The notes beneath the pieces were generated by a model. The model had not been told where the DNA came from. It made no database searches and was given only the letters and a program-made list of their open reading frames with translations. Shown in pieces: positions 8,337 to 18,081 of a DNA stretch of 31,651 nucleotides (positions within the stretch are counted from its first letter, which is position 1; each line of letters starts with the position of its first letter). The stretch is taken from positions 1 through 31,651 of the forward strand of contig CALBTT010000004.1 in NCBI GenBank assembly GCA_937967645.1, given 5' to 3'. The DNA comes from an uncultured Zoogloea sp. (GTDB lineage: Bacteria; Pseudomonadota; Gammaproteobacteria; Burkholderiales; Rhodocyclaceae). Both the position numbers and the translations under genes were made by a program.

Positions 8337-9353
<1,017 letters not shown>

Positions 9354-9371
9354 TCGCCGCAGGCTTGAATG

Positions 9372-9404
9372 CGACAGGGGGACGACAGTCCCCCTTGTCG
9401 TTTT
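9372..9404 (+). terminator. Rho-independent terminator after ilvC
   Basis: A stem of about 12 bp pairs CGACAGGGGGAC with GTCCCCCTTGTCG, with one bulged base and a GACA loop, and is followed by TTTT. It lies 18 bp after the ilvC stop and should separate ilvIHC from pssA. Confidence 0.7.
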
Positions 9405-9463
9405 CGGGACCGCCCCGGCGTCCTGCGTTACAATCCAAGCCGATTCCTTCCATCGTCCCCTCC

Positions 9464-10249
9464 ATGGCCGATCAGCATTCACGCAAACCCCTGCTCAATC
9501 CGGAACGGCGCCGCAGGGGGATCTACATCCTCCCCAATCTCTTCACCACGGCAGCCCTCTTTGCGGGCTTCTATGCCATCGTGCAGGCCATGAACGGCTT
9601 GTTCGAGCAGGCGGCGGTGGCCATCTTCATCGCCATGGTGCTCGACGGGCTGGACGGGCGCGTGGCGCGCCTGACCCGTACCCAGAGCGCCTTCGGTGCC
9701 GAGTACGATTCCCTGTCCGACATGGTGTCGTTCGGCGCAGCGCCGGCGCTCATCATGTACGAGTGGGCCCTCAAGGGAATGGGCAAGCTCGGCTGGATGG
9801 CCGCGTTCATCTACTGTGCCGGTGCCGCCCTGCGGCTGGCCCGTTTCAACACCAACATCGACGTCATCGACAAGCGCTACTTCCAGGGCTTGCCGAGCCC
9901 GGCTGCTGCTGCGCTGGTGGCCGGCCTGGTGTGGGTGATGATCGACAACGGCATTGCCGGCCCGGATGTGCGCTGGTATGGCTGCGCCCTGACCATCTTC
10001 GCGGGCGTGTCGATGGTGAGCAATGTGCTCTTCTACAGCGGCAAGGAGATCAACCTGCGCCGCAGCGTGCCCTTCATCGTCATCATCGCCTTCGTGCTCG
10101 GCTTCCTGCTGGTCTCCAGCTATCCGCCGGGCGTGCTGTTCGGGCTGTTCCTGTGCTACGCGGTATCCGGCTACGTGCTGGGTGCCTGGGGTTGGCTCAA
10201 GGGGCGCCGAAGCGGGGCGGTTGCCGCATCCGAAAAGACTGATTTATAG
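9464..10249 (+). CDS. pssA: CDP-diacylglycerol-serine O-phosphatidyltransferase
   Basis: Membrane enzyme making phosphatidylserine, precursor of phosphatidylethanolamine, from CDP-diacylglycerol and serine. The 261-residue protein carries the CDP-alcohol phosphatidyltransferase signature DG..AR........G...D...D: DGRVARLTRTQS followed by GAEYDSLSD (about residues 62-84). It has about six to eight hydrophobic segments, so it is the integral-membrane type II form rather than the E. coli type I enzyme. I chose ATG 9464 (MADQHSRKPLLNPERRRRGI) because earlier in-frame codons run through the ilvC terminator. A pssA gene between ilvC and leuA is a familiar betaproteobacterial arrangement. The predicted leuA promoter overlaps its 3' end. 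Confidence 0.93.
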   Translation: MADQHSRKPLLNPERRRRGIYILPNLFTTAALFAGFYAIVQAMNGLFEQAAVAIFIAMVLDGLDGRVARLTRTQSAFGAEYDSLSDMVSFGAAPALIMYEWALKGMGKLGWMAAFIYCAGAALRLARFNTNIDVIDKRYFQGLPSPAAAALVAGLVWVMIDNGIAGPDVRWYGCALTIFAGVSMVSNVLFYSGKEINLRRSVPFIVIIAFVLGFLLVSSYPPGVLFGLFLCYAVSGYVLGAWGWLKGRRSGAVAASEKTDL

Positions 10250-10250
10250 T
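10221..10250 (+). promoter_or_regulatory. Predicted leuA promoter overlapping the pssA stop
   Basis: TTGCCG (10221-10226), an 18-bp spacer, then TATAGT (10245-10250). The -10 matches five of six consensus bases. Transcription would start near 10257, giving a leader of about 125 nt that contains two inverted repeats. Confidence 0.4.
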
Positions 10251-10262
10251 CAAAATCTTTCC

Positions 10263-10294
10263 CGTGGGTTGCGGGGCTTGCTCCGGAACCCACG
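10263..10294 (+). repeat. Inverted repeat in the leuA leader
   Basis: CGTGGGTT (10263-10270) and AACCCACG (10287-10294) are perfect 8-bp complements around a 16-nt GC-rich centre that can pair further (CGG with CCG). A second hairpin (TCCGGC and GCCGGA, 10320-10338) lies downstream. No U-tract follows either, so a simple terminator is unlikely. A leader regulatory structure is possible. Confidence 0.45.
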
Positions 10295-10382
10295 CAGATC
10301 CTCTCTGACATCCTGCGCTTCCGGCATTGAACGCCGGATCGGCGCTGACATCCAATAACAAGGAATCCGGCGGGAGCCCATC

Positions 10383-11915
<1,533 letters not shown>

Positions 11916-11932
11916 GGCCTGCGGTGTGTGGC

Positions 11933-12301
11933 TCAGGCGTCCTTGCGGGCGGCCTGGGCCAGGCGCGACGGCGCGGTGTTGCGGGCGTACAGCACCACGA
12001 CGATGAAGAAGATCACGCTCAGCACGGCCTCCGCCAGCGCCAGTACGTTGCCGGGGGCCGCGTCATTGGTGCGGACCACGCCTTCGGTGAGGTAGAGCAG
12101 GATCATCATCGAGCTCCACTGGTAGGTGTAACGGGTGCCGCGCAGGATGCCGAACAGCGCCGCCATCAGCGGCAGGACCTTCAGCGTCATCCAGGAGCCG
12201 CCCGGGCGGAGGGGGGCCAGGAAGGTCTCCCAGGCGAGGCACAGAGCGATCAGGGCCACCAGGGTGATGCTGGCGATCAGGGCGAGAGTCTTGGGTTTCA
12301 T
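11933..12301 (-). CDS. DUF2069 family inner-membrane protein
   Basis: A small 122-residue integral membrane protein with four hydrophobic segments: about 5-25, 38-55 (including LKVLPLMAALFGILRG), 62-76 and 86-107. This is the typical DUF2069 layout, including the conserved-looking RGTRYTYQWSSMMILLYLTEG. Its start overlaps the wrbA stop by four bases (ATGA), so it is translationally coupled to wrbA. The reading frame extends much further upstream antisense to YihY, but only this C-terminal part looks like a real protein. Function unknown. Confidence 0.88.
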   Translation of the reverse strand: MKPKTLALIASITLVALIALCLAWETFLAPLRPGGSWMTLKVLPLMAALFGILRGTRYTYQWSSMMILLYLTEGVVRTNDAAPGNVLALAEAVLSVIFFIVVVLYARNTAPSRLAQAARKDA

Positions 12302-12900
12302 CGGGGATGGAGTTTGAGTGCGGTTTCGGCAAGGCGCTTGCCGAGGGCGGTCGCGAGGCGCTTTTCCTCGTCGGTGAGCTGGGTGTTGTCGTCCTTGCCG
12401 GCCCAGTGGGTCGCGCCGTAAGGCGAGCCGCCACTGCGAGTGCGGGTCAGGTCGGGCTCCGAGAAGGGCAGGCCGACGAGCAGCATGCCGTGATGGAGCA
12501 GGGGTGTCATCATCGACAGCAGAGTGCTTTCCTGGCCGCCGTGCTGGCTGGCCGTGGAGGTGAAGACGCAGGCGGGCTTGCCGGCCAGGGCGCCGGACAG
12601 CCAGGGGCCGGCGGTGCTGTCGAGAAAGTATTTCATCGGGGCGGCCATGTTGCCAAAACGGGTGGGGCTGCCCAGAGCAAGGCCGATGCACTCCTCCAGG
12701 TCCTGCGTCTCCGCGTAAGGGGCGCCGGTGGTCGGAATGTCGGGTTCGGTGGCCTCGCAGACCGCGGAGATGCGGGGAACGGTGCGAAGCCGGGCGGCGG
12801 CGCCGGGGACGCTGTCTATCCCCTGGGCGATCACTTCGGCCAGGGCTCGGACCGAGCCCCGGTGGCTGTAATAAAGTACAAGAATTTCCTGCATGAACAA
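12298..12900 (-). CDS. wrbA: NAD(P)H:quinone oxidoreductase WrbA
   Basis: Flavodoxin-fold FMN enzyme reducing quinones by two electrons, thought to protect against oxidative stress. The 200-residue length is normal. The FMN phosphate loop is YYSHRGSVRALAE at residues 10-22. The WrbA stretch SPTRFGNMAAPMKYFLDST follows at about 79-97, and TASQHGGQEST at about 115-125. The start may be ATG 12900 (MFMQEILVLYYS) or ATG 12894. A perfect TATAAT on the minus strand at 12926-12921 supports a promoter in the 31-bp gap to the divergent YihY gene. It is coupled to DUF2069 downstream. Confidence 0.95.
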   Translation of the reverse strand: MFMQEILVLYYSHRGSVRALAEVIAQGIDSVPGAAARLRTVPRISAVCEATEPDIPTTGAPYAETQDLEECIGLALGSPTRFGNMAAPMKYFLDSTAGPWLSGALAGKPACVFTSTASQHGGQESTLLSMMTPLLHHGMLLVGLPFSEPDLTRTRSGGSPYGATHWAGKDDNTQLTDEEKRLATALGKRLAETALKLHPR

Positions 12901-12920
12901 GGCCTTTGATGCGGACTGGC

Positions 12921-12926
12921 ATTATA
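12921..12926 (-). promoter_or_regulatory. Perfect -10 box (TATAAT) upstream of wrbA
   Basis: TATAAT on the minus strand, 21-27 bp before the wrbA start. No convincing -35 is seen at 16-18 bp spacing. On the plus strand the same bases include TATACG just before the YihY start, so the divergent promoters may overlap. Confidence 0.35.
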
Positions 12927-12931
12927 CGTAA

Positions 12932-14197
12932 ATGAACTCCCTGCTTGATCCCGGCCTGCGTCAGCGGGTACGGCTCCGCTCCTGGTCCCTGCTCGCGGGC
13001 GCCGTCGTCAGGCGCTTCCGGGAAGGCCGCTGTGCCCAGGTGGCGGCGAGCCTGGCCTTTACCTCGCTGTTGTCTCTGGTGCCCTTCGTCACGCTGGTGG
13101 CGGTGGTGTTCAGCCGTTTCCCCCAGTCCCAGCGCTTTGCCGAAGTGCTCAGGGGTTTCCTGCTCGACAATCTGCTTCCCGATAAGGCGGGCAAGGTCAT
13201 CGCGACCTATGCGCTGCAGTTCAGCCAGAAGGCCACCAATCTCACCATCGTCGGCGGGGTGGTGCTGATCCTGACCGCGCTGATGCTGATGCGGACCATC
13301 GATCAGGTCATCAACCAGATCTGGCGGGTCCCCGGCGGCCGGCCATGGGCCGCACGGCTCGCCGCCTACTGGGTGGTTCTGTCCCTCGGGCCCTTGTTCC
13401 TGGCGGGTGGTGTGCTGGCCGCGAGCATGATGCTGACGGCCTCGATGGACCTCATGAACGAGCCCGCCTGGCTGGAGGTGGCGGGCTTTCGGGTGATCTC
13501 CGTGGCGGTGCTGACGGCATTGTTCGGTGCGCTGTATTTCGCTGTTCCCCATTGCACGGTCCGTCCGCGGGATGCGGCTTTCGCGGGCCTGCTGGCGGCG
13601 CTGGGTTTCTTCGTGATGCAGCGTCTATTCGGCTTGTATCTGGTGCATTTCCCGAGTTACACCCTGGTCTATGGGGCGTTCGCGGTGGTGCCCATCTTCC
13701 TGCTGTGGCTGTACTTGTCGTGGCTGATCATCCTGCTGGGGGCGGTCGTTGCGGCGGTGCTGCCCGAGCGGAGCCTGCGCCGGCGGCCTCTTCCCGAGTT
13801 TCCGGGGCGTCGGCTTTATGTGGCGCTGCTGATCGCCCGTGAATTGGCTCAGGCCCAGGTGGAAGGGGGCTGTCGCAGTGTGGAGGTGCTGGCTGACGCG
13901 GCGCGGGTGGGGTACGAGGAGGTGCGTGGCATCCTCGGTGCGCTGGCCTCGGAGGGGGTGGTGGCCAGACGTGATACGGGCGGCTGGATGCTGGCGAGGG
14001 CGGCGGAGGGGCTGCCGCTGGATGGGCTGGTCAGGCTGTTTGGCCTTGGGCCGGCGCCTGCGGGGCCTGACGGCAGCCCGGGTGAGGCGCGGGTCGCTGA
14101 AGTCTGGAAACGCCTTCAGGCGGGCGTTGGTGAGGCTGCCAGCCTGCCCCTCAGCCGTCTGCGCGAGCAGGGCACCGAGGGGCGGGAACCCACCTAG
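12932..14197 (+). CDS. YihY/BrkB family inner-membrane protein (formerly 'ribonuclease BN')
   Basis: A 421-residue protein of the YihY/UPF0761 family. Residues about 20-290 hold six membrane segments with family hallmarks: AASLAFTSLLSLVPF near the N-terminus, AALGFFVMQRLFGLYL, and YGAFAVVPIFLLWLYLSW. Residues about 290-421 are a soluble extension with a winged-helix look (EVLADAARVGYEEVRGILGALASEG), then a loose Gly/Pro-rich tail. The old RNase BN name is now attached to another gene, and no nuclease role is implied. There is no Shine-Dalgarno before ATG 12932, so translation may be near-leaderless. The stop codon overlaps that of the next, convergent gene. Confidence 0.88.
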   Translation: MNSLLDPGLRQRVRLRSWSLLAGAVVRRFREGRCAQVAASLAFTSLLSLVPFVTLVAVVFSRFPQSQRFAEVLRGFLLDNLLPDKAGKVIATYALQFSQKATNLTIVGGVVLILTALMLMRTIDQVINQIWRVPGGRPWAARLAAYWVVLSLGPLFLAGGVLAASMMLTASMDLMNEPAWLEVAGFRVISVAVLTALFGALYFAVPHCTVRPRDAAFAGLLAALGFFVMQRLFGLYLVHFPSYTLVYGAFAVVPIFLLWLYLSWLIILLGAVVAAVLPERSLRRRPLPEFPGRRLYVALLIARELAQAQVEGGCRSVEVLADAARVGYEEVRGILGALASEGVVARRDTGGWMLARAAEGLPLDGLVRLFGLGPAPAGPDGSPGEARVAEVWKRLQAGVGEAASLPLSRLREQGTEGREPT

Positions 14198-14204
14198 AGT
14201 GGGT
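14188..14204. repeat. Small inverted repeat centred on overlapping convergent stop codons
   Basis: ACCCAC and GTGGGT flank CTAGA. The CTAG within is shared by the TAG stops of the two convergent genes. No U-tract follows, so a terminator role is doubtful. Confidence 0.4.
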
Positions 14205-15681
14205 AAGGGTCGATCTCGTACTGGAACAGCTCGACGGCGGCCGTCTGCATATCGAGGCTCAGCAGCCGGCCTTGGGCGACATACAGGCGGTTGGTGTCCG
14301 ACACCAGCATGAAGCGGCGGGCGCAGTAGGTGCCGGCCGGTGCAAGGATGGCCTGCTGCCGCCCTGCGGCCTGGATCGGCGGCAGCACCAGAGCGGGGCT
14401 CATGGCGCGGGGGCGGTTGGCGTTGCGGAAACCCACGGTGACCGGTTTGGCTGAATTGGCGATGACCTGCAGGCCGAGTTCGACCTGCTCGGGTGTCTCG
14501 GAGCGGATCCAGCGCACCACGCACAGTGTCCAGGGCTCCTCGTCGTCCCTGCGCAGCGCAATGGCAATGCCGGCGGTGAGCGTGGCTGCCGCGGCGGTGA
14601 CCTGCATGATGGCGTAGCCTGTGGGGCTCTCGTTGACCACCATCCATTCGCTGCTATGGGCCGACTGGCGAGCCGAGCCGGGCTCCCGAAGCATCTTCCA
14701 GATGTTGTCCAGGCCGCAGCAGACCTGAACTGCGTACTGGTTGCGGCGCCGGGAGTGCTCCCGGTGAGGCGGGCAGGCCCAGTACTCACGCACCCGCCTC
14801 AGCAGCGTCGCCACCTCGTGGCGTTCCATGCCGGGATGGGTGTCCGGGGATGGGGGGGTATCGCCCTCGAGCTGGTCGATGAGGCAGGTCGCACGCCGGG
14901 CGAGCTCCTCGCCGGAGAAGTACAGCAGGCCTTCGACCGGCGGGGGAGGGCGGCGGTGGATGGAGATCGGTGGGGTGTCCTGGTCGGGGTCCACCCAGAA
15001 CCAGCCCAGCTCGTCTTCTCCCGGGGGGGAGTGACGAATCGAGGTTGCTCTGACGTTGGCCGCGAGGTAGTCGGCCAGCCAGGTGATCTCTCGGCCGGTG
15101 AGGCCTGCCGGATGGGCAGCAGACAGGGCCAGCAGATATTTGTAGGCAGCCAGGATGCTCTCTACGGCCTCGTCGCCCTTGTCGCCCGCCAGCGGGTCGG
15201 CTGCATTGAAGACCGCGTGGGCGCGCAGCCAGAACTCGAAGGGCGCGCTGCTGCCTGCCAGGTGGGCGATGGTGAACTGCTCGGCGAGCAGTTCGATGGC
15301 CCGTGCGCTGACGATCGATGGATTCCGGCGCAGGGACCGGGCCAGCCGGTTATGGGTCTCGGAGAGGACTTCCTCGTGGGCGGCGGCAACCTTGCCCAGG
15401 GCGGCCAGCAGGCGGGTCGCCGAGCGGTGCATGCCGATGGTGAGCGGCAGGGCGGCCATGGCCAGGCGTCCGCGGAACAGGCGGCTGATCGCCATGCTGC
15501 GGGCGTACAGTGGCTCTAGGCAGCGCTTGAGCTGCCCCCGGTTGGACTCCGAGCTGCCGAGTTCGTCGAGGTTGCGTACGAGGGACGCCAGTTCCAGGTC
15601 GGGGTCGTCGATCAGCGGCGATGCGAGCCAGTCCAGAACCGGAGCCATGCGATCGGAGAGGTGGGGGTCTGCGGCGCTCAT
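14194..15681 (-). CDS. Unrecognised 495-residue protein with a PilZ-like motif near the C-terminus
   Basis: I do not recognise the full-length family. Residues about 1-230 look all-helical and soluble, with many Leu/Ala heptad-like stretches; the central part has a Pro-rich stretch (HRRPPPPVEG). From about residue 290 a beta-rich C-terminal region begins. It contains the basic cluster HSRRRNQY (RRR at 311-313) and NESPTG at 350-355, which fits the [D/N]xSxxG half of the PilZ c-di-GMP-binding signature; the spacing of about 38 residues is longer than usual. No signal peptide or membrane segment is seen, so it is probably cytoplasmic. A c-di-GMP receptor role is inference. Its promoter region carries a perfect 14-bp palindrome. 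Confidence 0.8.
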   Translation of the reverse strand: MSAADPHLSDRMAPVLDWLASPLIDDPDLELASLVRNLDELGSSESNRGQLKRCLEPLYARSMAISRLFRGRLAMAALPLTIGMHRSATRLLAALGKVAAAHEEVLSETHNRLARSLRRNPSIVSARAIELLAEQFTIAHLAGSSAPFEFWLRAHAVFNAADPLAGDKGDEAVESILAAYKYLLALSAAHPAGLTGREITWLADYLAANVRATSIRHSPPGEDELGWFWVDPDQDTPPISIHRRPPPPVEGLLYFSGEELARRATCLIDQLEGDTPPSPDTHPGMERHEVATLLRRVREYWACPPHREHSRRRNQYAVQVCCGLDNIWKMLREPGSARQSAHSSEWMVVNESPTGYAIMQVTAAAATLTAGIAIALRRDDEEPWTLCVVRWIRSETPEQVELGLQVIANSAKPVTVGFRNANRPRAMSPALVLPPIQAAGRQQAILAPAGTYCARRFMLVSDTNRLYVAQGRLLSLDMQTAAVELFQYEIDPYPL

Positions 15682-15710
15682 TGCCTGCTAAGTCTCGGGG
15701 GCGAGGCGGT

Positions 15711-15740
15711 ATTGTAAATAATTCCCCGGCACATGTGCCG
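15711..15740 (-). promoter_or_regulatory. Palindromic operator-like site and -10 box upstream of the PilZ-like gene
   Basis: CGGCACATGTGCCG (15727-15740) is a perfect 14-bp palindrome. On the minus strand, TACAAT (15716-15711) could be the -10 box, which would place the -35 region inside the palindrome. That is a typical geometry for repressor binding. The regulator is unknown. Confidence 0.4.
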
Positions 15741-15831
15741 CGTTCCGCCTACTTTATGAAGCTGTCCTTGTGGTCTGGCCGCTGATTGCCGCGGGAGTCA
15801 GGGGGCGGATGATCGACTCACCGTGTTCGTC

Positions 15832-15860
15832 TTGCTGTTTTGGCGTTCATAATTTATTAT
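15832..15860 (+). promoter_or_regulatory. Predicted promoter of the rpsP-rimM-trmD-rplS operon
   Basis: TTGCTG (15832-15837), a 17-bp spacer, then TATTAT (15855-15860), which is five of six at the -10. The expected start near 15867 leaves a leader of about 30 nt with AGGA before the rpsP ATG. Confidence 0.5.
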
Positions 15861-15897
15861 CCGACGTTTTTCCATTCCATCGGATCAGGAACACGTC

Positions 15898-16149
15898 ATG
15901 GTTGTCATTCGTCTCGCCCGCAGCGGCTCCAAGAAGCGCCCTTTCTACAACATCGTTGCCGCTGATTCCCGCAATCGCCGCGACGGCCGCTTCATCGAGC
16001 GCATCGGTTACTACAACCCGGTTGCTTCCGGCAACGCCGCCAGCCTGGTGGTCAACGCCGAGCGCCTGGCTCACTGGGAAGGTAACGGCGCCCAGCTGTC
16101 CGAGACCGTTTCCCGTCTGGTCAAGCAGTCCGCCAAGGCTGCCGCCTGA
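15898..16149 (+). CDS. rpsP: 30S ribosomal protein S16
   Basis: Small-subunit protein bS16, needed for 30S assembly. It is 83 residues, the normal length, and starts MVVIRLARSGSKKRPFYN, with DSRNRRDGRFIERIGYYNP following; both stretches are strongly diagnostic. An AGGA precedes the ATG by 7 nt. It is the first gene of the classic rpsP-rimM-trmD-rplS operon, with a predicted promoter just upstream. Confidence 0.98.
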   Translation: MVVIRLARSGSKKRPFYNIVAADSRNRRDGRFIERIGYYNPVASGNAASLVVNAERLAHWEGNGAQLSETVSRLVKQSAKAAA

Positions 16150-16198
16150 GCGGTTCAGGCAGATATCCGGCCCGGCTTTTTGCGTGAGTGACCGATCG

Positions 16199-16702
16199 AT
16201 GATCGTCCTGGGGAAGATTGTTGCCCCATTCGGCGTAAAGGGCTGGGTCCGTGTGCATCCCTTCGGGGATGACCCCTTGTCCTGGGGGAGCATGTCCAGA
16301 TGGTGGCTCGGCACGGATCCTGAAGGTTCGGAGTGGGTCGAGTACACACTGAAGAGCTGCCAGGAACATGGCAAGGGCGACCTCATCGCGTCTTTTGACG
16401 AAGTGCCCGACCGCAATGGCTCAGAAGCCCTTGCCGGGTATTACGTGGCTGCGCCGCGCGAGGCATTGCCCAAGCCGGCTGAAGACGAGTATTACTGGGC
16501 TGATCTGGTCGGCCTCGAAGTACGTAATGCGTCCGGTGCGCTGCTCGGCACGGTGACTGGCCTGATGTCCACGGGGGCTCATGATGTGCTCCAGGTGCAG
16601 GACGGCGACGTGGAGCGGCTGATCCCCTTTGTGGCGAGTTATGTCACGGCGGTCGACATGCCGTCGAAGACCATCCGGGTCGACTGGGAAGCCGACTGGT
16701 GA
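16199..16702 (+). CDS. rimM: Ribosome maturation factor RimM
   Basis: Assembly factor that binds S19 and helps 16S rRNA processing. It is 167 residues. The N-terminal RimM beta-barrel starts MIVLGKIVAPFGVKGWVRVHP (about residues 1-85). The PRC-barrel-like C-terminal half begins at EDEYYWADLVGLEV and includes GAHDVLQV and the terminal RVDWEADW. A GTG 15 bp upstream (16184) is an alternative start that would add five residues. The stop overlaps the trmD GTG start by four bases. Confidence 0.97.
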   Translation: MIVLGKIVAPFGVKGWVRVHPFGDDPLSWGSMSRWWLGTDPEGSEWVEYTLKSCQEHGKGDLIASFDEVPDRNGSEALAGYYVAAPREALPKPAEDEYYWADLVGLEVRNASGALLGTVTGLMSTGAHDVLQVQDGDVERLIPFVASYVTAVDMPSKTIRVDWEADW

Positions 16703-17481
16703 CGGTTGAGCCGGGGCGCAGGGCCTACGATGTGGTCACGCTGTTCCCGGAGATGTTCGATGCCCTGTCGGGCTTCGGGGTCACCGGAAGGGCGCAGGAC
16801 AGGACGTTGTACGAGCTCCAGTGCTGGAATCCACGGGATTTCACCGAGGATCGACATCGCACCGTAGACGATCGGCCCTATGGTGGTGGTCCTGGCATGG
16901 TGATGTTGCCGGGTCCCCTCGAAAAGGCGATCCGGGCGGCAAAAGCTCGGCAGCAGGAGTCCGTGGGTCGTGCTGGGCGGGTGATCTACCTGTCTCCGCA
17001 AGGCCGGCGGCTGGATCACGCCCGCGTGCTCGAGCTGGTGGCGGAGCCCTCGCTGGTACTGCTGTGTGGTCGCTACGAAGGGGTGGATCAACGCCTCATC
17101 GAGCGCTGCGTGGATGAAGAGATTTCGCTGGGTGATTTCGTCCTTTCGGGGGGGGAATTGCCGGCAATGGTGTTGCTCGATGCGATGATCCGGCAGTTGC
17201 CGGGCGCGCTGAACGACGGGGATTCCGCAGTTGAGGATTCCTTTGTCGATGGTTTGCTGGATTGCCCGCATTACACCCGTCCGGTGGAATACGAGGGCGT
17301 GTCGGTGCCCGCGGTGCTGATGTCGGGCAATCATGCCGAGATCCGGCGCTGGCGCCTGCAGCAGTCGCTGGGGCGCACCGAGCAGCGCAGGCCCGATCTG
17401 ATGTCCGGTCGGGTCTTGAGTAAAGAAGAGTTCCGCCTGCTGGAAGCATTCCGGCAGGCAAACAAGAAGGGCGCAGAGTAA
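16699..17481 (+). CDS. trmD: tRNA (guanine37-N1)-methyltransferase TrmD
   Basis: SAM-dependent SPOUT methyltransferase placing m1G37 next to the anticodon, which prevents +1 frameshifting. It is 260 residues with a GTG start in a GTGA overlap with rimM, so it is translationally coupled. Diagnostic stretches are the N-terminal YDVVTLFPEMF, DDRPYGGGPGMVM, and the trefoil-knot SAM site LLCGRYEGVDQRLIE followed by SLGDFVLSGGELP. The C-terminal RRPDLMSGRVLSKEEFRLL belongs to the tRNA-binding tail. Confidence 0.98.
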   Translation: MTVEPGRRAYDVVTLFPEMFDALSGFGVTGRAQDRTLYELQCWNPRDFTEDRHRTVDDRPYGGGPGMVMLPGPLEKAIRAAKARQQESVGRAGRVIYLSPQGRRLDHARVLELVAEPSLVLLCGRYEGVDQRLIERCVDEEISLGDFVLSGGELPAMVLLDAMIRQLPGALNDGDSAVEDSFVDGLLDCPHYTRPVEYEGVSVPAVLMSGNHAEIRRWRLQQSLGRTEQRRPDLMSGRVLSKEEFRLLEAFRQANKKGAE

Positions 17482-17566
17482 GGCGTCATTCATAAAAAAG
17501 CCGTGCATCAGGTGGCGACCTGCTCTGCATGTAAGGCCAATGGCCCATATCTTTCAGGAGTTACGC

Positions 17567-17971
17567 ATGAACCTCATTCAGCAGCTGGAACAGGAAGAAG
17601 TTGCCCGCCTGACCCAAGGCAAGACCATCCCCGAGTTCGCTCCCGGCGACACCGTGGTGGTGCAAGTCAAGGTGAAGGAAGGTAACCGCGAGCGTCTGCA
17701 GGCTTACGAAGGCGTCGTTATCGCCAAGCGTAACCGCGGCCTCAACTCCGCTTTCATCGTCCGCAAGATTTCCTCCGGTGAAGGCGTTGAGCGTACTTTC
17801 CAGACCTACTCCCCGCTGGTTGCCAGCATCGAAGTGAAGCGTCGTGGTGACGTGCGTCGTGCCAAGCTCTACTACCTGCGTAGCCGCTCCGGCAAGTCCG
17901 CTCGTATCAAGGAAAAGCTGGACTACAAGTCCTTCGCTGCCAAGGCTGCCGCTGCAGCTGCCAAGGCCTGA
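17567..17971 (+). CDS. rplS: 50S ribosomal protein L19
   Basis: Large-subunit protein bL19 at the 30S-50S interface. It is 134 residues, starting MNLIQQLEQEEVARL, with the family core FAPGDTVVVQVKVKEGNRER, then GVERTFQTYSPLV and RRAKLYYLRSRSGKSARIKE. The C-terminus is Ala/Lys-rich. AGGAG at 17556-17560 fixes the ATG at 17567; an in-frame codon at 17540 lies upstream of that site and is not the start. It is the last gene of the operon, followed by a strong terminator. Confidence 0.98.
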   Translation: MNLIQQLEQEEVARLTQGKTIPEFAPGDTVVVQVKVKEGNRERLQAYEGVVIAKRNRGLNSAFIVRKISSGEGVERTFQTYSPLVASIEVKRRGDVRRAKLYYLRSRSGKSARIKEKLDYKSFAAKAAAAAAKA

Positions 17972-17984
17972 GTTTTTCCAGGAC

Positions 17985-18019
17985 GAAAAAAACGGAACCT
18001 TCGGGTTCCGTTTTTTTTT
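17985..18019. terminator. Bidirectional terminator after rplS (and folE2)
   Basis: AACGGAACC and GGTTCCGTT form a stem around a TTCG tetraloop, with an A-run on the left and a T-run on the right. It ends the ribosomal operon and, read on the minus strand, can also end the dxs-folE2 transcript. Confidence 0.92.
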
Positions 18020-18081
18020 GCCACGCCATCCAGGTGGCAGGAGCGCCCGCCCGATCTGGCGACGGGCGAGGCGGAGGCGGC

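Noticed and set aside
10269..10358. Leuleader-type peptide in the leuA leader (TTG start, LRGLLRNP...)
   Set aside because: It needs a TTG start without a Shine-Dalgarno, has only three clustered Leu codons, and shows no terminator/antiterminator pair with a U-tract.
11933..13552. Possible 539-residue fusion protein ending in DUF2069
   Set aside because: Only the last 122 residues look like protein; the rest is antisense to wrbA (another frame) and YihY. The ATGA overlap with wrbA supports the short DUF2069 gene.
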